A stretch of DNA of 64,000 bases from Faecalicatena faecalis. GTDB taxonomy: Bacteria > Bacillota > Clostridia > Lachnospirales > Lachnospiraceae. The position numbers and the translations under genes are program-made. Position 1 is the stretch's first letter. Every line of letters begins with the position of its first letter. The stretch is taken from positions 1 to 64,000 of the forward strand of contig NZ_JABACJ020000010.1 of the NCBI RefSeq assembly GCF_012524165.2, written 5' to 3'. Below the pieces are notes generated by a model that was not told the origin of the DNA, searched no databases, and saw nothing but the letters and a program-made list of their open reading frames with translations. Shown here piece after piece: positions 16,839-26,799 of this stretch.

Positions 16839-18896
16839 TTATATTTCCCGAATCGTCCTCATAACAACAGCCGAATGCCGTCCCATATTTAATACTACTT
16901 CGCCATTCTCCACAATGTACTCATCATAATCGGTCGTATATCCTTCCTCATAGGTATAGATGAGTCTCTTCATTCGTCCCTTCATCGGAACTTCTGCCTT
17001 CCACACCGGTACTGTAATCTCTTTCAGATCCTTGCTGTTATTCAATACAACAATGACCTGATCATCCCCTTGGAAGCGGCCATACGCAAGCACATTGTTA
17101 TCCCAGCACAGTATTCGCAGAGAGCCCTGGCGCAGCGGATGCTGCCTTTTGTGAATACGGATCATCTCCTTATGGAAACCAAGCATCATCTGGTCTTCTC
17201 TTCCCCAAGGATAAGTCCTGCGGTTATCCGGGTCTGTAAATCCACAGACTCCGACCTCATCACCATAATAAATAGTCGGTGCCCCGACCCAGGTCATCTG
17301 GATCACAACGGCTTCTCGCATTACTGCAGGATTGACTCCTTCCTCCGCGGCCCTTGAACCATGCTGCTCCACACGGCCTACGATATGGTTCGTCCTGGTC
17401 AGGAACCGGGAGTGGTCATGATTGGATAATTCATTCATCGCGACCTGTAAAGATGGTGTGAGCATCGTAGACATATAATGGCGCATCGTATTCACAAAGT
17501 TATCCGCATTGCCCCAAAGGTCTGTACGCCTCTCATCACTGTGTTTCTCCATACCGGTCAAAAACCATGTGACAGGTTCCATGAACGCATCGTAGTTCAT
17601 GACACTGTCCCATTCATCCCCTTGCAGCCATTCTGCAGGGTCTCCATAATGCTCCGCCAAGATCAGTGCATCTGGTCTGGCTTTCTTCACTTCCTTGCGG
17701 AAACGCTTCCAGAACATATGGTTATATTCATTACTGTATCCTAAATCAGCTGCCACATCTAAGCGCCATCCATCCACATTATACGGAGGTGACACCCATT
17801 TCTTCGCGACATCCATGATGTACTGTTCCAGCATCGGTGAATCTTCATAATTCAGCTTCGGCAGTGTGTCATGTCCCCACCAGCCGTCATATTCGTAATT
17901 ATACGGCCATGCCGAATCGCTTTCGTTGAAGAAATGAAAGAAGGAACGATAAGGGCTCCATGCACTGACAAATGCACCCTTAGCATAGCTTTCCTGCTGC
18001 TCATAAATTCGTTCTCTGTCCATCCATTTATTAAAAGAACCGCAGTGATTGAACACACCGTCCAAAATCACGCGCATCCCTCGCTTATGCATTTCATCTA
18101 CTAACCTGGCAAACAGAGCATTACTAGCCTCCAGATTTGCCTTCAAGCCTGTACGATTCTGATATTTCGTCGCACCTATGTTATCTGCCGCCCATTCCGG
18201 CAGGGTCTGCCCCCCATCCACAACAATCTCTCCATAATGTGGGTCAATGTAATCATAATCCTGGATATCATACTTATGATTCGACGGAGATACAAACAGT
18301 GGATTGAAATAAATCACTTCCACCCCGAGTTCTTCCAAATAGTCCAGTTTTTCCAAAACGCCCCTTAAGTCGCCGCCATAAAATCTGCGGACATCCATGG
18401 ACTGAGGCAGTTGATTCCAGTCTTTTACCTTCTGGCACGGTTCCCCAATATAAATATATTCCCAATCTTCAACATCATTGGATGGATCACCATTATAAAA
18501 ACGGTCCACAAAAATCTGATACATCACTGCGCCCTTGGCCCATTCCGGTGTAGAAAAACCCGGAACGATTACAAACGCATAGTAATCCACAATTTCCCCA
18601 GCGACACCACAGCGGTTATAATAACATACTTCTTCCCCTTTCCGAATTTCAAAACAATAGGAAAACGGTTCATCACTTAACTGCCACTCGATTTCATAAT
18701 AATCAAACACATCGCCGGAAACTGATTTTTCCATCAAAATTGACTTCTGTTCTCCGTCGATTTTTGTGGAGATCCGCACCTCGTCTACATCATCTTTAGC
18801 TGTACGGAACCTGATTCTTACCTTTTCATTTTCCTTTGGTTCTGCAGGAATCACATAACTGGACGTTCCATCACTAAATAGTGCGTCCTTGTTCAT
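16839..18896 (-). CDS. GH13 alpha-glucan hydrolase (neopullulanase/maltogenic amylase-like)
   Basis: A 685-residue cytoplasmic enzyme acting on alpha-1,4/1,6-glucans or maltodextrins. An N-terminal CBM34-like beta domain (about 1-110) precedes the GH13 barrel. The conserved regions are DGVFNH (279-284), GWRLDVAAD with nucleophile Asp380, LILAEHYG with acid/base Glu415, and LSNHDHSR with His493-Asp494. No signal peptide is seen. The frame could open at a TTG seven codons earlier, but the ATG at 18894-18896 has AAAGGAGG six bases before it. It starts only 30 bases after ftsH, so it appears to be co-transcribed with that housekeeping operon. Confidence 0.9.
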   Translation of the reverse strand: MNKDALFSDGTSSYVIPAEPKENEKVRIRFRTAKDDVDEVRISTKIDGEQKSILMEKSVSGDVFDYYEIEWQLSDEPFSYCFEIRKGEEVCYYNRCGVAGEIVDYYAFVIVPGFSTPEWAKGAVMYQIFVDRFYNGDPSNDVEDWEYIYIGEPCQKVKDWNQLPQSMDVRRFYGGDLRGVLEKLDYLEELGVEVIYFNPLFVSPSNHKYDIQDYDYIDPHYGEIVVDGGQTLPEWAADNIGATKYQNRTGLKANLEASNALFARLVDEMHKRGMRVILDGVFNHCGSFNKWMDRERIYEQQESYAKGAFVSAWSPYRSFFHFFNESDSAWPYNYEYDGWWGHDTLPKLNYEDSPMLEQYIMDVAKKWVSPPYNVDGWRLDVAADLGYSNEYNHMFWKRFRKEVKKARPDALILAEHYGDPAEWLQGDEWDSVMNYDAFMEPVTWFLTGMEKHSDERRTDLWGNADNFVNTMRHYMSTMLTPSLQVAMNELSNHDHSRFLTRTNHIVGRVEQHGSRAAEEGVNPAVMREAVVIQMTWVGAPTIYYGDEVGVCGFTDPDNRRTYPWGREDQMMLGFHKEMIRIHKRQHPLRQGSLRILCWDNNVLAYGRFQGDDQVIVVLNNSKDLKEITVPVWKAEVPMKGRMKRLIYTYEEGYTTDYDEYIVENGEVVLNMGRHSAVVMRTIREI

Positions 18897-18926
18897 AAAA
18901 AACCTCCTTTGGGACAAGGACCTCCT

Positions 18927-20774
18927 TTACTGGAGATCCTCGCCCAATTTCTCATTGTCATCGAATAATGCTTCAAATTCACTTCTTGTAATTTTCTCTT
19001 TTTCCAGAAGTAATTCTGCGCATTTCTGAAGAACTGAATTATATTCTCTTAAAATTGATCTTGCCTTCAGATAACATTCATCAATGATTCTCTTCACTTC
19101 CTCGTCGATCGTGCTTGCCACTTTTTCACCATATCCCCTTGATGTATGGCCAAAATCACGTCCGATGAATACCTCATCACTGTCATTATCGTAATTGATC
19201 AGTCCGAGGCGCTCTGACATACCAAATTTTGTGATCATAGACTTGGCAATCGCAGTTGCCTGTTTGATATCCTGGGATGCCCCAGTCGTAATATCATCAA
19301 ATACTTCTTCCTCTGCCACACGGCCGCCCAGTGAAACTGTAATCTCCTGGAGCATATGGCCCTTCGTGTTGAACATATCATCATTCTCAGGGAGTGGCAT
19401 TGTGTAACCGCCCGCACCACCTGTCGGGATGATGGAAACACTGTAAACAGGTCCTACATCTGGCAGTAAATGGAACAGAATCGCATGACCTGCTTCATGA
19501 TAGGCTGTGATCTTACGTTCTTTTTCAGATACGATACGGCTCTTCTTCTCCGGCCCGATTCCTACCTTTACAAATGCATGGCGGATATCTGACTGCTGCA
19601 GGTATACTCTGCCTTCCTTTGCCGCTAAAATAGCCGCTTCATTCAACAGGTTCTCCAAATCTGCACCTGTAAAGCCAGAAGTCGTCTGAGCAATCTGCTT
19701 TAAATCTACATCATCTCCAAGAGGCTTATTCTTGGCATGGACCTTTAAAATCTCTTCCCTTCCGCCCACATCAGGTCTTCCAACGATGACATTCCTGTCA
19801 AAACGTCCTGGTCGTAAAATTGCGGGATCGAGAATATCCTTTCTGTTGGTCGCTGCCATCACGATGATTCCTTCATTTACTCCGAAACCATCCATCTCGA
19901 CAAGCAGCTGGTTGAGTGTCTGCTCCCTCTCGTCATGACCGCCGCCAAGTCCGCTTCCCCTGCGTCTTGCGACTGCATCAATCTCGTCGATAAAGACAAT
20001 ACACGGAGCATTCTTTTTTGCATCCTGGAACAGATCACGTACACGAGATGCTCCGACTCCGACGAACATTTCTACGAAGTCAGAACCAGATATACTGAAA
20101 AATGGAACTCCTGCTTCTCCTGCGACTGCCTTGGCAAGCAGAGTCTTACCTGTTCCCGGAGGTCCCTCAAGAAGGACGCCCTTCGGAATCCTTGCTCCGA
20201 CCTGGATATACTTCTTAGGTGCTTTCAAGAAATCAACGATTTCCTCCAGCTCCTCCTTTTCTTCCTTTAATCCGGCCACATCTGCGAATGTCACCTTCTT
20301 ATCAGAATCTGTCGTCATCCTGGCCCGGCTCTTGCCGAAATTCATTGCCTTTGCATTGGCACCGCCTCCCTGACGATTCATGAACATGAAGATCAACGTG
20401 ATTCCCAGGAATGTGAACAAAAGCGGCATCAGAATCGTCGTCAGCCAAGAATCCTCCTGGACATTCGGCATCTGATAGTCAATCTTATACTTTTCCAAAA
20501 GCTCTTGTACTGCATTCACATCCGATACATTGACCTGCTTTGTTGTGTCACTGTTCTTGAGCGTTACGGTCACGACCCCGGTAGGTACTGTCTTATTCTG
20601 CTTAATGTTGACATCCTTAACATTCTGATCCTTTACTTCCTGTACAAAGCTCTGATATGTCATATCCTGGTCTCTGACCTGCATACGGTTCGTCAACCAG
20701 AGTGCGAGAAACACTATGACGATAAATGTAAGAAATGTCGCACCGCCCGCGCCCTTATACTTTTTGTTGTTCAA
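18927..20774 (-). CDS. ftsH: ATP-dependent zinc metalloprotease FtsH
   Basis: A 615-residue membrane protease that unfolds and degrades misfolded membrane proteins and regulators. Two N-terminal helices (about 12-29 and 111-131) flank an extracytoplasmic domain. The AAA module has Walker A GPPGTGKT (204-211), Walker B around FIDEID (261-266) and the second region of homology ending RPGRFDR. The protease site is HEAGH (426-430). It follows hpt by 16 bases in the conserved tilS-hpt-ftsH order. Confidence 0.97.
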   Translation of the reverse strand: MNNKKYKGAGGATFLTFIVIVFLALWLTNRMQVRDQDMTYQSFVQEVKDQNVKDVNIKQNKTVPTGVVTVTLKNSDTTKQVNVSDVNAVQELLEKYKIDYQMPNVQEDSWLTTILMPLLFTFLGITLIFMFMNRQGGGANAKAMNFGKSRARMTTDSDKKVTFADVAGLKEEKEELEEIVDFLKAPKKYIQVGARIPKGVLLEGPPGTGKTLLAKAVAGEAGVPFFSISGSDFVEMFVGVGASRVRDLFQDAKKNAPCIVFIDEIDAVARRRGSGLGGGHDEREQTLNQLLVEMDGFGVNEGIIVMAATNRKDILDPAILRPGRFDRNVIVGRPDVGGREEILKVHAKNKPLGDDVDLKQIAQTTSGFTGADLENLLNEAAILAAKEGRVYLQQSDIRHAFVKVGIGPEKKSRIVSEKERKITAYHEAGHAILFHLLPDVGPVYSVSIIPTGGAGGYTMPLPENDDMFNTKGHMLQEITVSLGGRVAEEEVFDDITTGASQDIKQATAIAKSMITKFGMSERLGLINYDNDSDEVFIGRDFGHTSRGYGEKVASTIDEEVKRIIDECYLKARSILREYNSVLQKCAELLLEKEKITRSEFEALFDDNEKLGEDLQ

Positions 20775-20790
20775 TGGTGTGTACTCCTTC

Positions 20791-21318
20791 CTATTCTACT
20801 CCTTCCACCACACCGATATATGGCAGATTCCTATATTTTTGAGCATAGTCAAGGCCATAGCCTACTACGAACTCATCTGGTATTTCAAATCCGACGTAAT
20901 CTACTTTTACGTCCTTCTCCCGTCTCTCCGGCTTATCCAAAAGCGTACATAAATGCAGGCTGCTAGGATTGCGTTTTCTCAAAATGTCCATCAGATAATA
21001 TAATGTTCTTCCGGAATCGATGATATCCTCCACAATCAGTACATCCTTCCCCTCGATGGACTCATCCAGGTCCTTAGCAATACGTACGACACCGCTTGAA
21101 GCTGTCCCGTCTCCGTAGCTGGAAACACTCATAAAATCCAGTGAGACCGGTACCGTAATTCTCTTTGCAAGCTCGCACATGAAAAATGCACCGCCTTTTA
21201 ATACGCAGATCAAGTGAACCTGTTTTCCTTCGTAATCTTTACTAATCTGTTTTCCCAATGCCTCGATTCTTTCATCTACATCTTTTTCTGATACTAAAAC
21301 TTTAATCTTCTCTGACAT
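20791..21318 (-). CDS. hpt: Hypoxanthine phosphoribosyltransferase
   Basis: A 175-residue purine salvage enzyme that makes IMP or GMP from hypoxanthine or guanine and PRPP. The PRPP-binding loop is VEDIIDSG (96-103), and a flexible loop lies near SVSSYGDGT. Its start lies 17 bases inside the end of tilS, so translation is coupled, as in many Firmicutes. Confidence 0.96.
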   Translation of the reverse strand: MSEKIKVLVSEKDVDERIEALGKQISKDYEGKQVHLICVLKGGAFFMCELAKRITVPVSLDFMSVSSYGDGTASSGVVRIAKDLDESIEGKDVLIVEDIIDSGRTLYYLMDILRKRNPSSLHLCTLLDKPERREKDVKVDYVGFEIPDEFVVGYGLDYAQKYRNLPYIGVVEGVE

Positions 21319-22771
21319 TATTTTTCTCCTCCGTTACTTTTATCTCTAACACCCGGTCCGTATTCTCGGTGACCAGGCAGGCACTGCTCATACGGTGCCC
21401 CAGTATCCATAAAATCTGATCCTCGTCTGCGATCAGCGGCAGGCTGTCCCGTTCCTCTGCCGGTACTTTCTCATTAATGAGGTAGGATTTCAGCTTCTGA
21501 CTTCGTCCCTTTTTGTCAATCACAAGAGAATCACCGCTCTGTCTTGTTCTGACAATCAGGTTACCTTTTATTATATCATAATCCATCCATTTCGTGTAGG
21601 TCTTTTGCGGTATCTGATTTACAGAAAAATCCTTGGATTTTTCCAGAATACTACAGCATATCGTCAGATTCAGCTCTTTCACCTCTGTAATCCCCGGAAC
21701 TTTCAGCACACATGGCCTGAAAGCCCCATCCACGCTGCCTTTTGTTCCCAAAGTCTTTTTTCGTTCTACAGGATTTCCATCTGCATACCCGGCTTGAACT
21801 TTTCTTAGCACAACCCCTTCATAAGTCCTGACTGCCTTCAGGAAATAAGGGAGATTCCTGCTTTTTCCGCTTTGTTTCTCAAATAAACTCAAAAGGGCAT
21901 CCACATGTACGATGGAAATATCCTTTTGAACTCCGGCTGCTTTTGAAAGACATTCCCTGGCAAGCATCCTCTGGATGACCTCCGGCTGCTTACTAAATAG
22001 TTCCTTTTGAATCAGGAATTCCCCGGATTCCTTCTCCTGTATACACACAGATGCAGCTGCCTGAGTCTGCTGCATTAAATACTCCTGGACCATGCGGATT
22101 TGTTCCATGGCCTCATTCATATGACGCACGGCCTGTGCATTCACCTGCTCTTCCAGAACCGGAATCACCAGATGGCGGAGACGGTTCCTTGTATAGTCAT
22201 CCTCATCATTTGTTTCATCCTGACACCAGTCCTGTGCGTTCTTCACCAGATATCCTTCAATCTCCATCCTTGTCAGACACAGAAGAGGCCGAACGATATT
22301 GCCATTCACGGGCCGAATGCCTCCCAGCCCCTTGATTCCCGCCCCCCGTGCAAGATTCATGAGCAAGGTCTCCGCATTATCATTCTGGTGATGGGCCATC
22401 GCTATTTTCGTTCCCTGTTCCTCCCGAAATGTCTCCTCAAAGGCTTCCCTTCTTACATTTCTTCCTGCCTCCTCAACAGATTGTTTCCGTTTTTTGGCAA
22501 TTGATTCTACATTTTCATGATAAACCACACATTTTACCCCGTGCTCCTCGCAGAGATTCAGGGTGAACTTTTCGTCCGCAGCAGCAGCAACGCCTCTGAT
22601 TCCATGGTTCACATGCACGGCCACGATGTCGATTCCCATCCTCTTCCTCAGTTCCAGAAGCACAAAAAGCAGGCATACCGAATCCGCTCCGCCCGATATC
22701 CCTGCGATGACCTTGTCCCCTTTTACTATCATATGATACTTTTTAATAAACTTGATTACTTTTTCCATCAT
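21302..22771 (-). CDS. tilS: tRNA(Ile)-lysidine synthase
   Basis: A 489-residue enzyme that converts C34 of the CAU-anticodon isoleucine tRNA to lysidine, which is essential for AUA decoding. The PP-loop ATP motif SGGADS is at residues 26-31. Further N-type ATPase motifs include MAHHQNDNAETLLMNLARGAG. A TilS C-terminal domain follows (IKGNLIVRTRQSGD onward). Two ATGs in tandem could serve as start. It is first in the transcript with hpt, ftsH and GH13. Confidence 0.95.
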   Translation of the reverse strand: MMEKVIKFIKKYHMIVKGDKVIAGISGGADSVCLLFVLLELRKRMGIDIVAVHVNHGIRGVAAAADEKFTLNLCEEHGVKCVVYHENVESIAKKRKQSVEEAGRNVRREAFEETFREEQGTKIAMAHHQNDNAETLLMNLARGAGIKGLGGIRPVNGNIVRPLLCLTRMEIEGYLVKNAQDWCQDETNDEDDYTRNRLRHLVIPVLEEQVNAQAVRHMNEAMEQIRMVQEYLMQQTQAAASVCIQEKESGEFLIQKELFSKQPEVIQRMLARECLSKAAGVQKDISIVHVDALLSLFEKQSGKSRNLPYFLKAVRTYEGVVLRKVQAGYADGNPVERKKTLGTKGSVDGAFRPCVLKVPGITEVKELNLTICCSILEKSKDFSVNQIPQKTYTKWMDYDIIKGNLIVRTRQSGDSLVIDKKGRSQKLKSYLINEKVPAEERDSLPLIADEDQILWILGHRMSSACLVTENTDRVLEIKVTEEKNNVRED

Positions 22772-22813
22772 ATATCAACTATACTCAAAATCACTCCAAT
22801 TTGCAAGGGTTCT

Positions 22814-22867
22814 GCAAAGGGGGTCAGACCCTTTGCTCAACATTTTCAGAATATTCTCAAGTTTTAA
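22814..22867 (+). repeat. Dispersed palindromic repeat R1, copy 1
   Basis: Core GCAAAGGG / CCCTTTGC arms (22814-22821, 22829-22836) around a GGTCAGA spacer, followed by a CATTTTCAGAATATTCTCA tail. The same core and tail recur at four other intergenic places in this window. It lies between the tilS start and the xylB terminator. Confidence 0.75.
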
Positions 22868-22879
22868 TCACTACACACC

Positions 22880-22922
22880 AAAAGCCGGGATGCGTCCTAC
22901 ATTACTCTGACGCATCCCGGCT
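22880..22922 (-). terminator. Rho-independent terminator after xylB
   Basis: Perfect 14-base GC-rich arms (22883-22896 and 22909-22922) with a 12-base loop, then TTTTGG on the minus strand, 28 bases past the xylulokinase stop. Confidence 0.8.
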
Positions 22923-22949
22923 CCGTTTTTACAGTTGAGCACCGATTCT

Positions 22950-24413
22950 TTATTCTCGAAACAGTTCTTTCACTGCCGGATAATATTTTCTGAATTGCTG
23001 ATATTTTTCCTCATATTTGGCCACTAATTCTGGTTCTGGCTTTACTGTATCTACTACTTTTACTAATTGTCCAGCCGCTTGCTCAACATCTGGAAATTCT
23101 CCACAGCCGACCGCGGCCAGGATCGCACCACCGTAACCAGGACCTTCCTCGGTCTCGATGACATCGACTTCCATGTTGAGGATATTTGCGGTCATTTTTT
23201 TCCAGAGAGGGCTCTTCGCACCGCCGCCGCAAATTTTTGTCCTCTCGACCTGAATCCCTAATTTTCTTGCTACCTCAAGAGAGTCGCGCAGCCCAAAGAT
23301 GACTCCCTCCAGAACTGCCTGGGTCATGTCCTCGCGGGTCGTATCCATGGTCATTCCCACGAACATTGCACGTGCATCCGGATCATTATGAGGGGATCTC
23401 TCTCCCATCAGATATGGAAGGAAAAATACGTGGTTTTCACCCAGTTTTTCTATCTTTTCCTGCTCCTTTGCATAATCCTTTGTCCGCAGGATTTCATCCA
23501 TCCACCACTTATTACAGGACGCTGCACTTAACATGCAGCCCATTAAATGATAATATCCATCCGCATGGTCGAAGGAATGCAGTGCATTATTATCATCCAC
23601 ACGGAAGTTCCGGCTGGATATGAAGATTGTCCCGCTCGTTCCAAGGGAAATATTACAGCGTCCTTCGCCTACTGTTCCTGTCCCGACTGCGGCCGCAGCA
23701 TTGTCTCCCGCTCCTGCAACGAGTTTTACTTCCGGGGACAGGCCTAAAAACGCAGCCAATTCTGGTTTTAAGGTCCCGACCACCTCATAGCTCTCATAAA
23801 GCCGGGGAAGCTGCTCACGCCGGATTCCGCAGATTTCCATCATCTGCTTAGACCAGCACTTGTGCTCCACATCCAAAAGCAGCATACCCGATGCATCGGA
23901 ATAATCCGTACAAAAGGCACCTGACAGACGGTAGTTAATATAATCTTTTGGCAGCATGATTTTTGCAGTCTTTGCAAAAAGTTCTGGCTCATTTTCCTTC
24001 ATCCACAAAATCTTTGGGGCCGTAAACCCTGCAAATGCGATGTTTGCGGTATATTTAGAAAGCTGTTCCTTCCCAACGACTTTGTTCAGGTAATCTGTCT
24101 GTTTCCCGGTCCTTCCGTCATTCCACAGGATTGCAGGCCGCACTACCTGGTCTTTTTCATCCAGGGCCACCAGCCCATGCATTTGACCGCCCGCACCGAT
24201 TCCTGCAACTTTGGAGGCATCAATACCTGAAATTAGTTCCTTAAGCCCTTCCATCGTCTGCTCATACCAGTCAGCCGGATTTTGCTCCGACCAGCCCGGA
24301 TGCGGAAAATACAGCGGATATTCTTTTGTCACGACCTTCTGTATCACACCTTTTTCATCCATCGCCAACAGTTTGACAGCAGATGTTCCCAAATCAATCC
24401 CTATATAAATCAT
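22950..24413 (-). CDS. xylB: Xylulokinase
   Basis: A 487-residue FGGY-family kinase that phosphorylates D-xylulose to xylulose 5-phosphate for the pentose phosphate pathway. Evidence: N-terminal phosphate loop IGIDLGTSAVK, WSEQNPADWYEQT, the second-lobe phosphate motif GAGDNAAAAVGTG, and GERSPHNDPDARAMFVG, all XylB-like. It starts one base after the polyol dehydrogenase stop, so they are coupled. With the dehydrogenase it turns xylitol or D-arabitol into xylulose 5-phosphate. Confidence 0.93.
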   Translation of the reverse strand: MIYIGIDLGTSAVKLLAMDEKGVIQKVVTKEYPLYFPHPGWSEQNPADWYEQTMEGLKELISGIDASKVAGIGAGGQMHGLVALDEKDQVVRPAILWNDGRTGKQTDYLNKVVGKEQLSKYTANIAFAGFTAPKILWMKENEPELFAKTAKIMLPKDYINYRLSGAFCTDYSDASGMLLLDVEHKCWSKQMMEICGIRREQLPRLYESYEVVGTLKPELAAFLGLSPEVKLVAGAGDNAAAAVGTGTVGEGRCNISLGTSGTIFISSRNFRVDDNNALHSFDHADGYYHLMGCMLSAASCNKWWMDEILRTKDYAKEQEKIEKLGENHVFFLPYLMGERSPHNDPDARAMFVGMTMDTTREDMTQAVLEGVIFGLRDSLEVARKLGIQVERTKICGGGAKSPLWKKMTANILNMEVDVIETEEGPGYGGAILAAVGCGEFPDVEQAAGQLVKVVDTVKPEPELVAKYEEKYQQFRKYYPAVKELFRE

Positions 24414-24414
24414 A

Positions 24415-25464
24415 CTATTTCACCTTTATGACTGCCTTTACAAGGTCTGTCTTATTGTTGACAGCCTCCTCATAAGCCTCCTGGATATGCTCCAGATCAA
24501 ATTCATGGGTTACGATATTTTTCACATCAATCGCACCGCCTGCTACTGCTGCGATTGCCTTCGGATAAATATTTTTATAACGGAATACAGACTTGATGGT
24601 CGCCTCTTTATCCATGATCTGTGCGAAATTATAATTGATCTCTTCCTGTGCAGAAATACCTACTAATGTAATCGTTCCGCCGCGTCTTACGAAAAATGGA
24701 GTCTGTGCGATCGTAACTGCAGAGCCTGCCGTTTCAAATACAACATCAAATCCACGACCGCCTGTCAGTTCCTGTACTTTTTCAAAAATATCTTCTTTTC
24801 CACTATTCACAACAGCCGTTGCCCCCAGCTCCATTGCTTTTTCCAGGCGGGCATCCACCAGGTCCGCTACAATGATCTGTCCGGCGCCGTGAGCCTTACA
24901 TGCCAGAAGAGTCACCAGACCAATACAGCCTGCTCCCAGAATGATGACTGTATCCCCTGTATTGACAGCGCCCTGCTCTGCTGCGTAGAAACCTACAGAT
25001 AAAGGCTCGATCAGGGCTCCCTCTTTCGTAGAAACATTTTCCGGCAGCTTAAAGCACATATCCGCAGGGAAAGCAATATATTCCTCATTGCAGCCCTGTA
25101 CCGGCGGGGTTGCCAAGAACACAACATCCGGGCAGAGGTTATAATGACCGGACTTGCATGCCTCACATTTTCCGCATGTGATACCTGGCTCCAGGGCCAC
25201 TCTGTCGCCGACCTTTAAATCCTCCACGCCTGCTCCCACTTCAACTACTGTACCAGCGCACTCGTGGCCCAGCATGAAGTCCTCAGACAGATCTACCTTG
25301 TACGCTCCGCAGTTTCCACTGTGGAAATAGTGGACATCTGAGCCGCAGATTCCAACATATTCGAGAGAAACCAGGACCTCCTTCTCCCCCACCTCTGGAA
25401 CCGGGATTTCTTTGAGGACCATATGGTCCGTTCCTCTCATAAAAGCACCCTTCTGCATTTTCAT
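24415..25464 (-). CDS. Zinc-dependent polyol dehydrogenase (xylitol/sorbitol type)
   Basis: A 349-residue medium-chain dehydrogenase. The catalytic zinc ligands are Cys in GICGSDVHYFHSG, His-Glu in GHECAGTVVEVG, and the structural zinc is bound by the cysteines of CGKCEACKSGHYNLC. The NAD fold has GAGCIGLVTLLACKAHG. Family members oxidise xylitol to D-xylulose or sorbitol to fructose. Because the next gene is xylulokinase and no xylose isomerase or fructokinase is present, xylitol (or D-arabitol) is the favoured substrate. GGAG lies nine bases before the start. Confidence 0.88.
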   Translation of the reverse strand: MKMQKGAFMRGTDHMVLKEIPVPEVGEKEVLVSLEYVGICGSDVHYFHSGNCGAYKVDLSEDFMLGHECAGTVVEVGAGVEDLKVGDRVALEPGITCGKCEACKSGHYNLCPDVVFLATPPVQGCNEEYIAFPADMCFKLPENVSTKEGALIEPLSVGFYAAEQGAVNTGDTVIILGAGCIGLVTLLACKAHGAGQIIVADLVDARLEKAMELGATAVVNSGKEDIFEKVQELTGGRGFDVVFETAGSAVTIAQTPFFVRRGGTITLVGISAQEEINYNFAQIMDKEATIKSVFRYKNIYPKAIAAVAGGAIDVKNIVTHEFDLEHIQEAYEEAVNNKTDLVKAVIKVK

Positions 25465-25554
25465 TTTTATAATCTCCTTTCATATTAAAATCAATTTCAC
25501 TTCCATTTTCTGTATTCGGCAGGCTTTATACCGTGCTGTCTCCTTTTAGTAAAA

Positions 25555-25582
25555 CTGCCTGGTAATAAAATTTACCAGGCAG
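25555..25582 (-). terminator. Intercistronic stem-loop after the binding-protein gene
   Basis: Perfect 11-base arms (25555-25565 and 25572-25582, CTGCCTGGTAA) with a 6-base loop, followed by TTTTAC on the minus strand. It lies between the binding-protein and dehydrogenase genes and probably ends part of the transcripts, so the transporter is made in excess over the enzymes. Confidence 0.65.
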
Positions 25583-25649
25583 CCAGTTCTTTATTTATCT
25601 ATCATTTACAGATCAGCCGCCCATTCAGGGCACGGATGGAGTCACCTGA

Positions 25650-26726
25650 TTATTCACTGAGGGAACCATCATCCGTAATTTCACCATTGTCAATATACAT
25701 CTGAATATATTCCTGAACATTATCCTTGTTGATTTCTGGTGCATCAACATAGTCGTTTACATCTGTCACCTTCATTTCTCCACTTACGACTTTATCAGCA
25801 TATTCCATGTTCTTCTTAGCAAGGTCAGCTGCGGACTGCAGTGCTGTTGAAGTCAAAAGACCTTCTTTGATCAGCAGACATCCCTGCGCTGTACCATCCA
25901 CGCCGTATGCCAGGAAGCTTGGTGTTCCGTCTGCTGCGATGTACTCTTTATCATCTCTGATTGCTTCGATCGCACCTGCTGCCATGTTATCATTCATAGA
26001 AATGATCGCGTCAATGTGTGTACCTGACTGTACCCAGGATTCCATCAATGTCAGAGCCTCATCACTGTTCCAGTTAGCATAATCTTCATAGAGGATCTTT
26101 ACGTCAGGGCGTTTGTCGAAGAAATACTCTGTCCAAGCCTCTCTTCTCTTATCTGCATGGAAGTTTCCAGACGGGCCGTTCAGAACAACAACATTCGCAT
26201 TCTTCGGAACCTCTTCTACTGCTCTGTCTGCGCTTACCTTAGCCTGTGCAATCGGATCTGCATCCACAGTTCCTGTTCCTTCCATAACAGAGTCGTCATC
26301 GCTGCCGTCTAAGTCGCTCTGGTGGGTCGTCGGATTTGTTGTAATGACCGGGATTTTTGCATCTACAAGCTGCTGTACATAAGGAGCCTGTGCGCCATTG
26401 TTGTTAGACTGCACGATAACAAGGTCGTAATTCTTTGTCACACAATCCTCCAGCAGTCCATTTTCTTTATTGTCATCGCCTTCACCGCTGACACAGGTCA
26501 GTTCAATATTGTCATAATTTTTTGCTTCATTTTTCATCTCTGTTGTGAGCCATGCTGCAAATGTATCCGCACTGGCACGAGCCACAAAGCAGACACGTTT
26601 CTTATCTGACGAAGAGCCGGAAGAAGAATCTCCCTTTGAATCGCCCTTCCCGCCTCCGCCGCATGCTGCCAGCGAAACCGTCATAACTGCTGCCAATAAC
26701 ATTGCTCCGATTTTCTTTGCTTTCAT
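25650..26726 (-). CDS. Pentose/polyol-binding lipoprotein (RbsB type)
   Basis: A 358-residue periplasmic-binding-protein type 1 family lipoprotein. The signal peptide ends at lipobox LAAC with Cys22, then a Gly/Ser linker. The mature fold begins KRVCFVARASADTFAAWLTTEMKNEA and contains the hinge AYGVDGTAQG. It belongs with the adjacent RbsC and RbsA homologues. Unlike most operons of this type it is last of the three transporter genes. Confidence 0.9.
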   Translation of the reverse strand: MKAKKIGAMLLAAVMTVSLAACGGGGKGDSKGDSSSGSSSDKKRVCFVARASADTFAAWLTTEMKNEAKNYDNIELTCVSGEGDDNKENGLLEDCVTKNYDLVIVQSNNNGAQAPYVQQLVDAKIPVITTNPTTHQSDLDGSDDDSVMEGTGTVDADPIAQAKVSADRAVEEVPKNANVVVLNGPSGNFHADKRREAWTEYFFDKRPDVKILYEDYANWNSDEALTLMESWVQSGTHIDAIISMNDNMAAGAIEAIRDDKEYIAADGTPSFLAYGVDGTAQGCLLIKEGLLTSTALQSAADLAKKNMEYADKVVSGEMKVTDVNDYVDAPEINKDNVQEYIQMYIDNGEITDDGSLSE

Positions 26727-26799
26727 AATACATTTCCTCCTAAAAATGAATTTATTTACTTATCCGGCTGCACACTTTGCAGACAGATCAGGTACAAAA

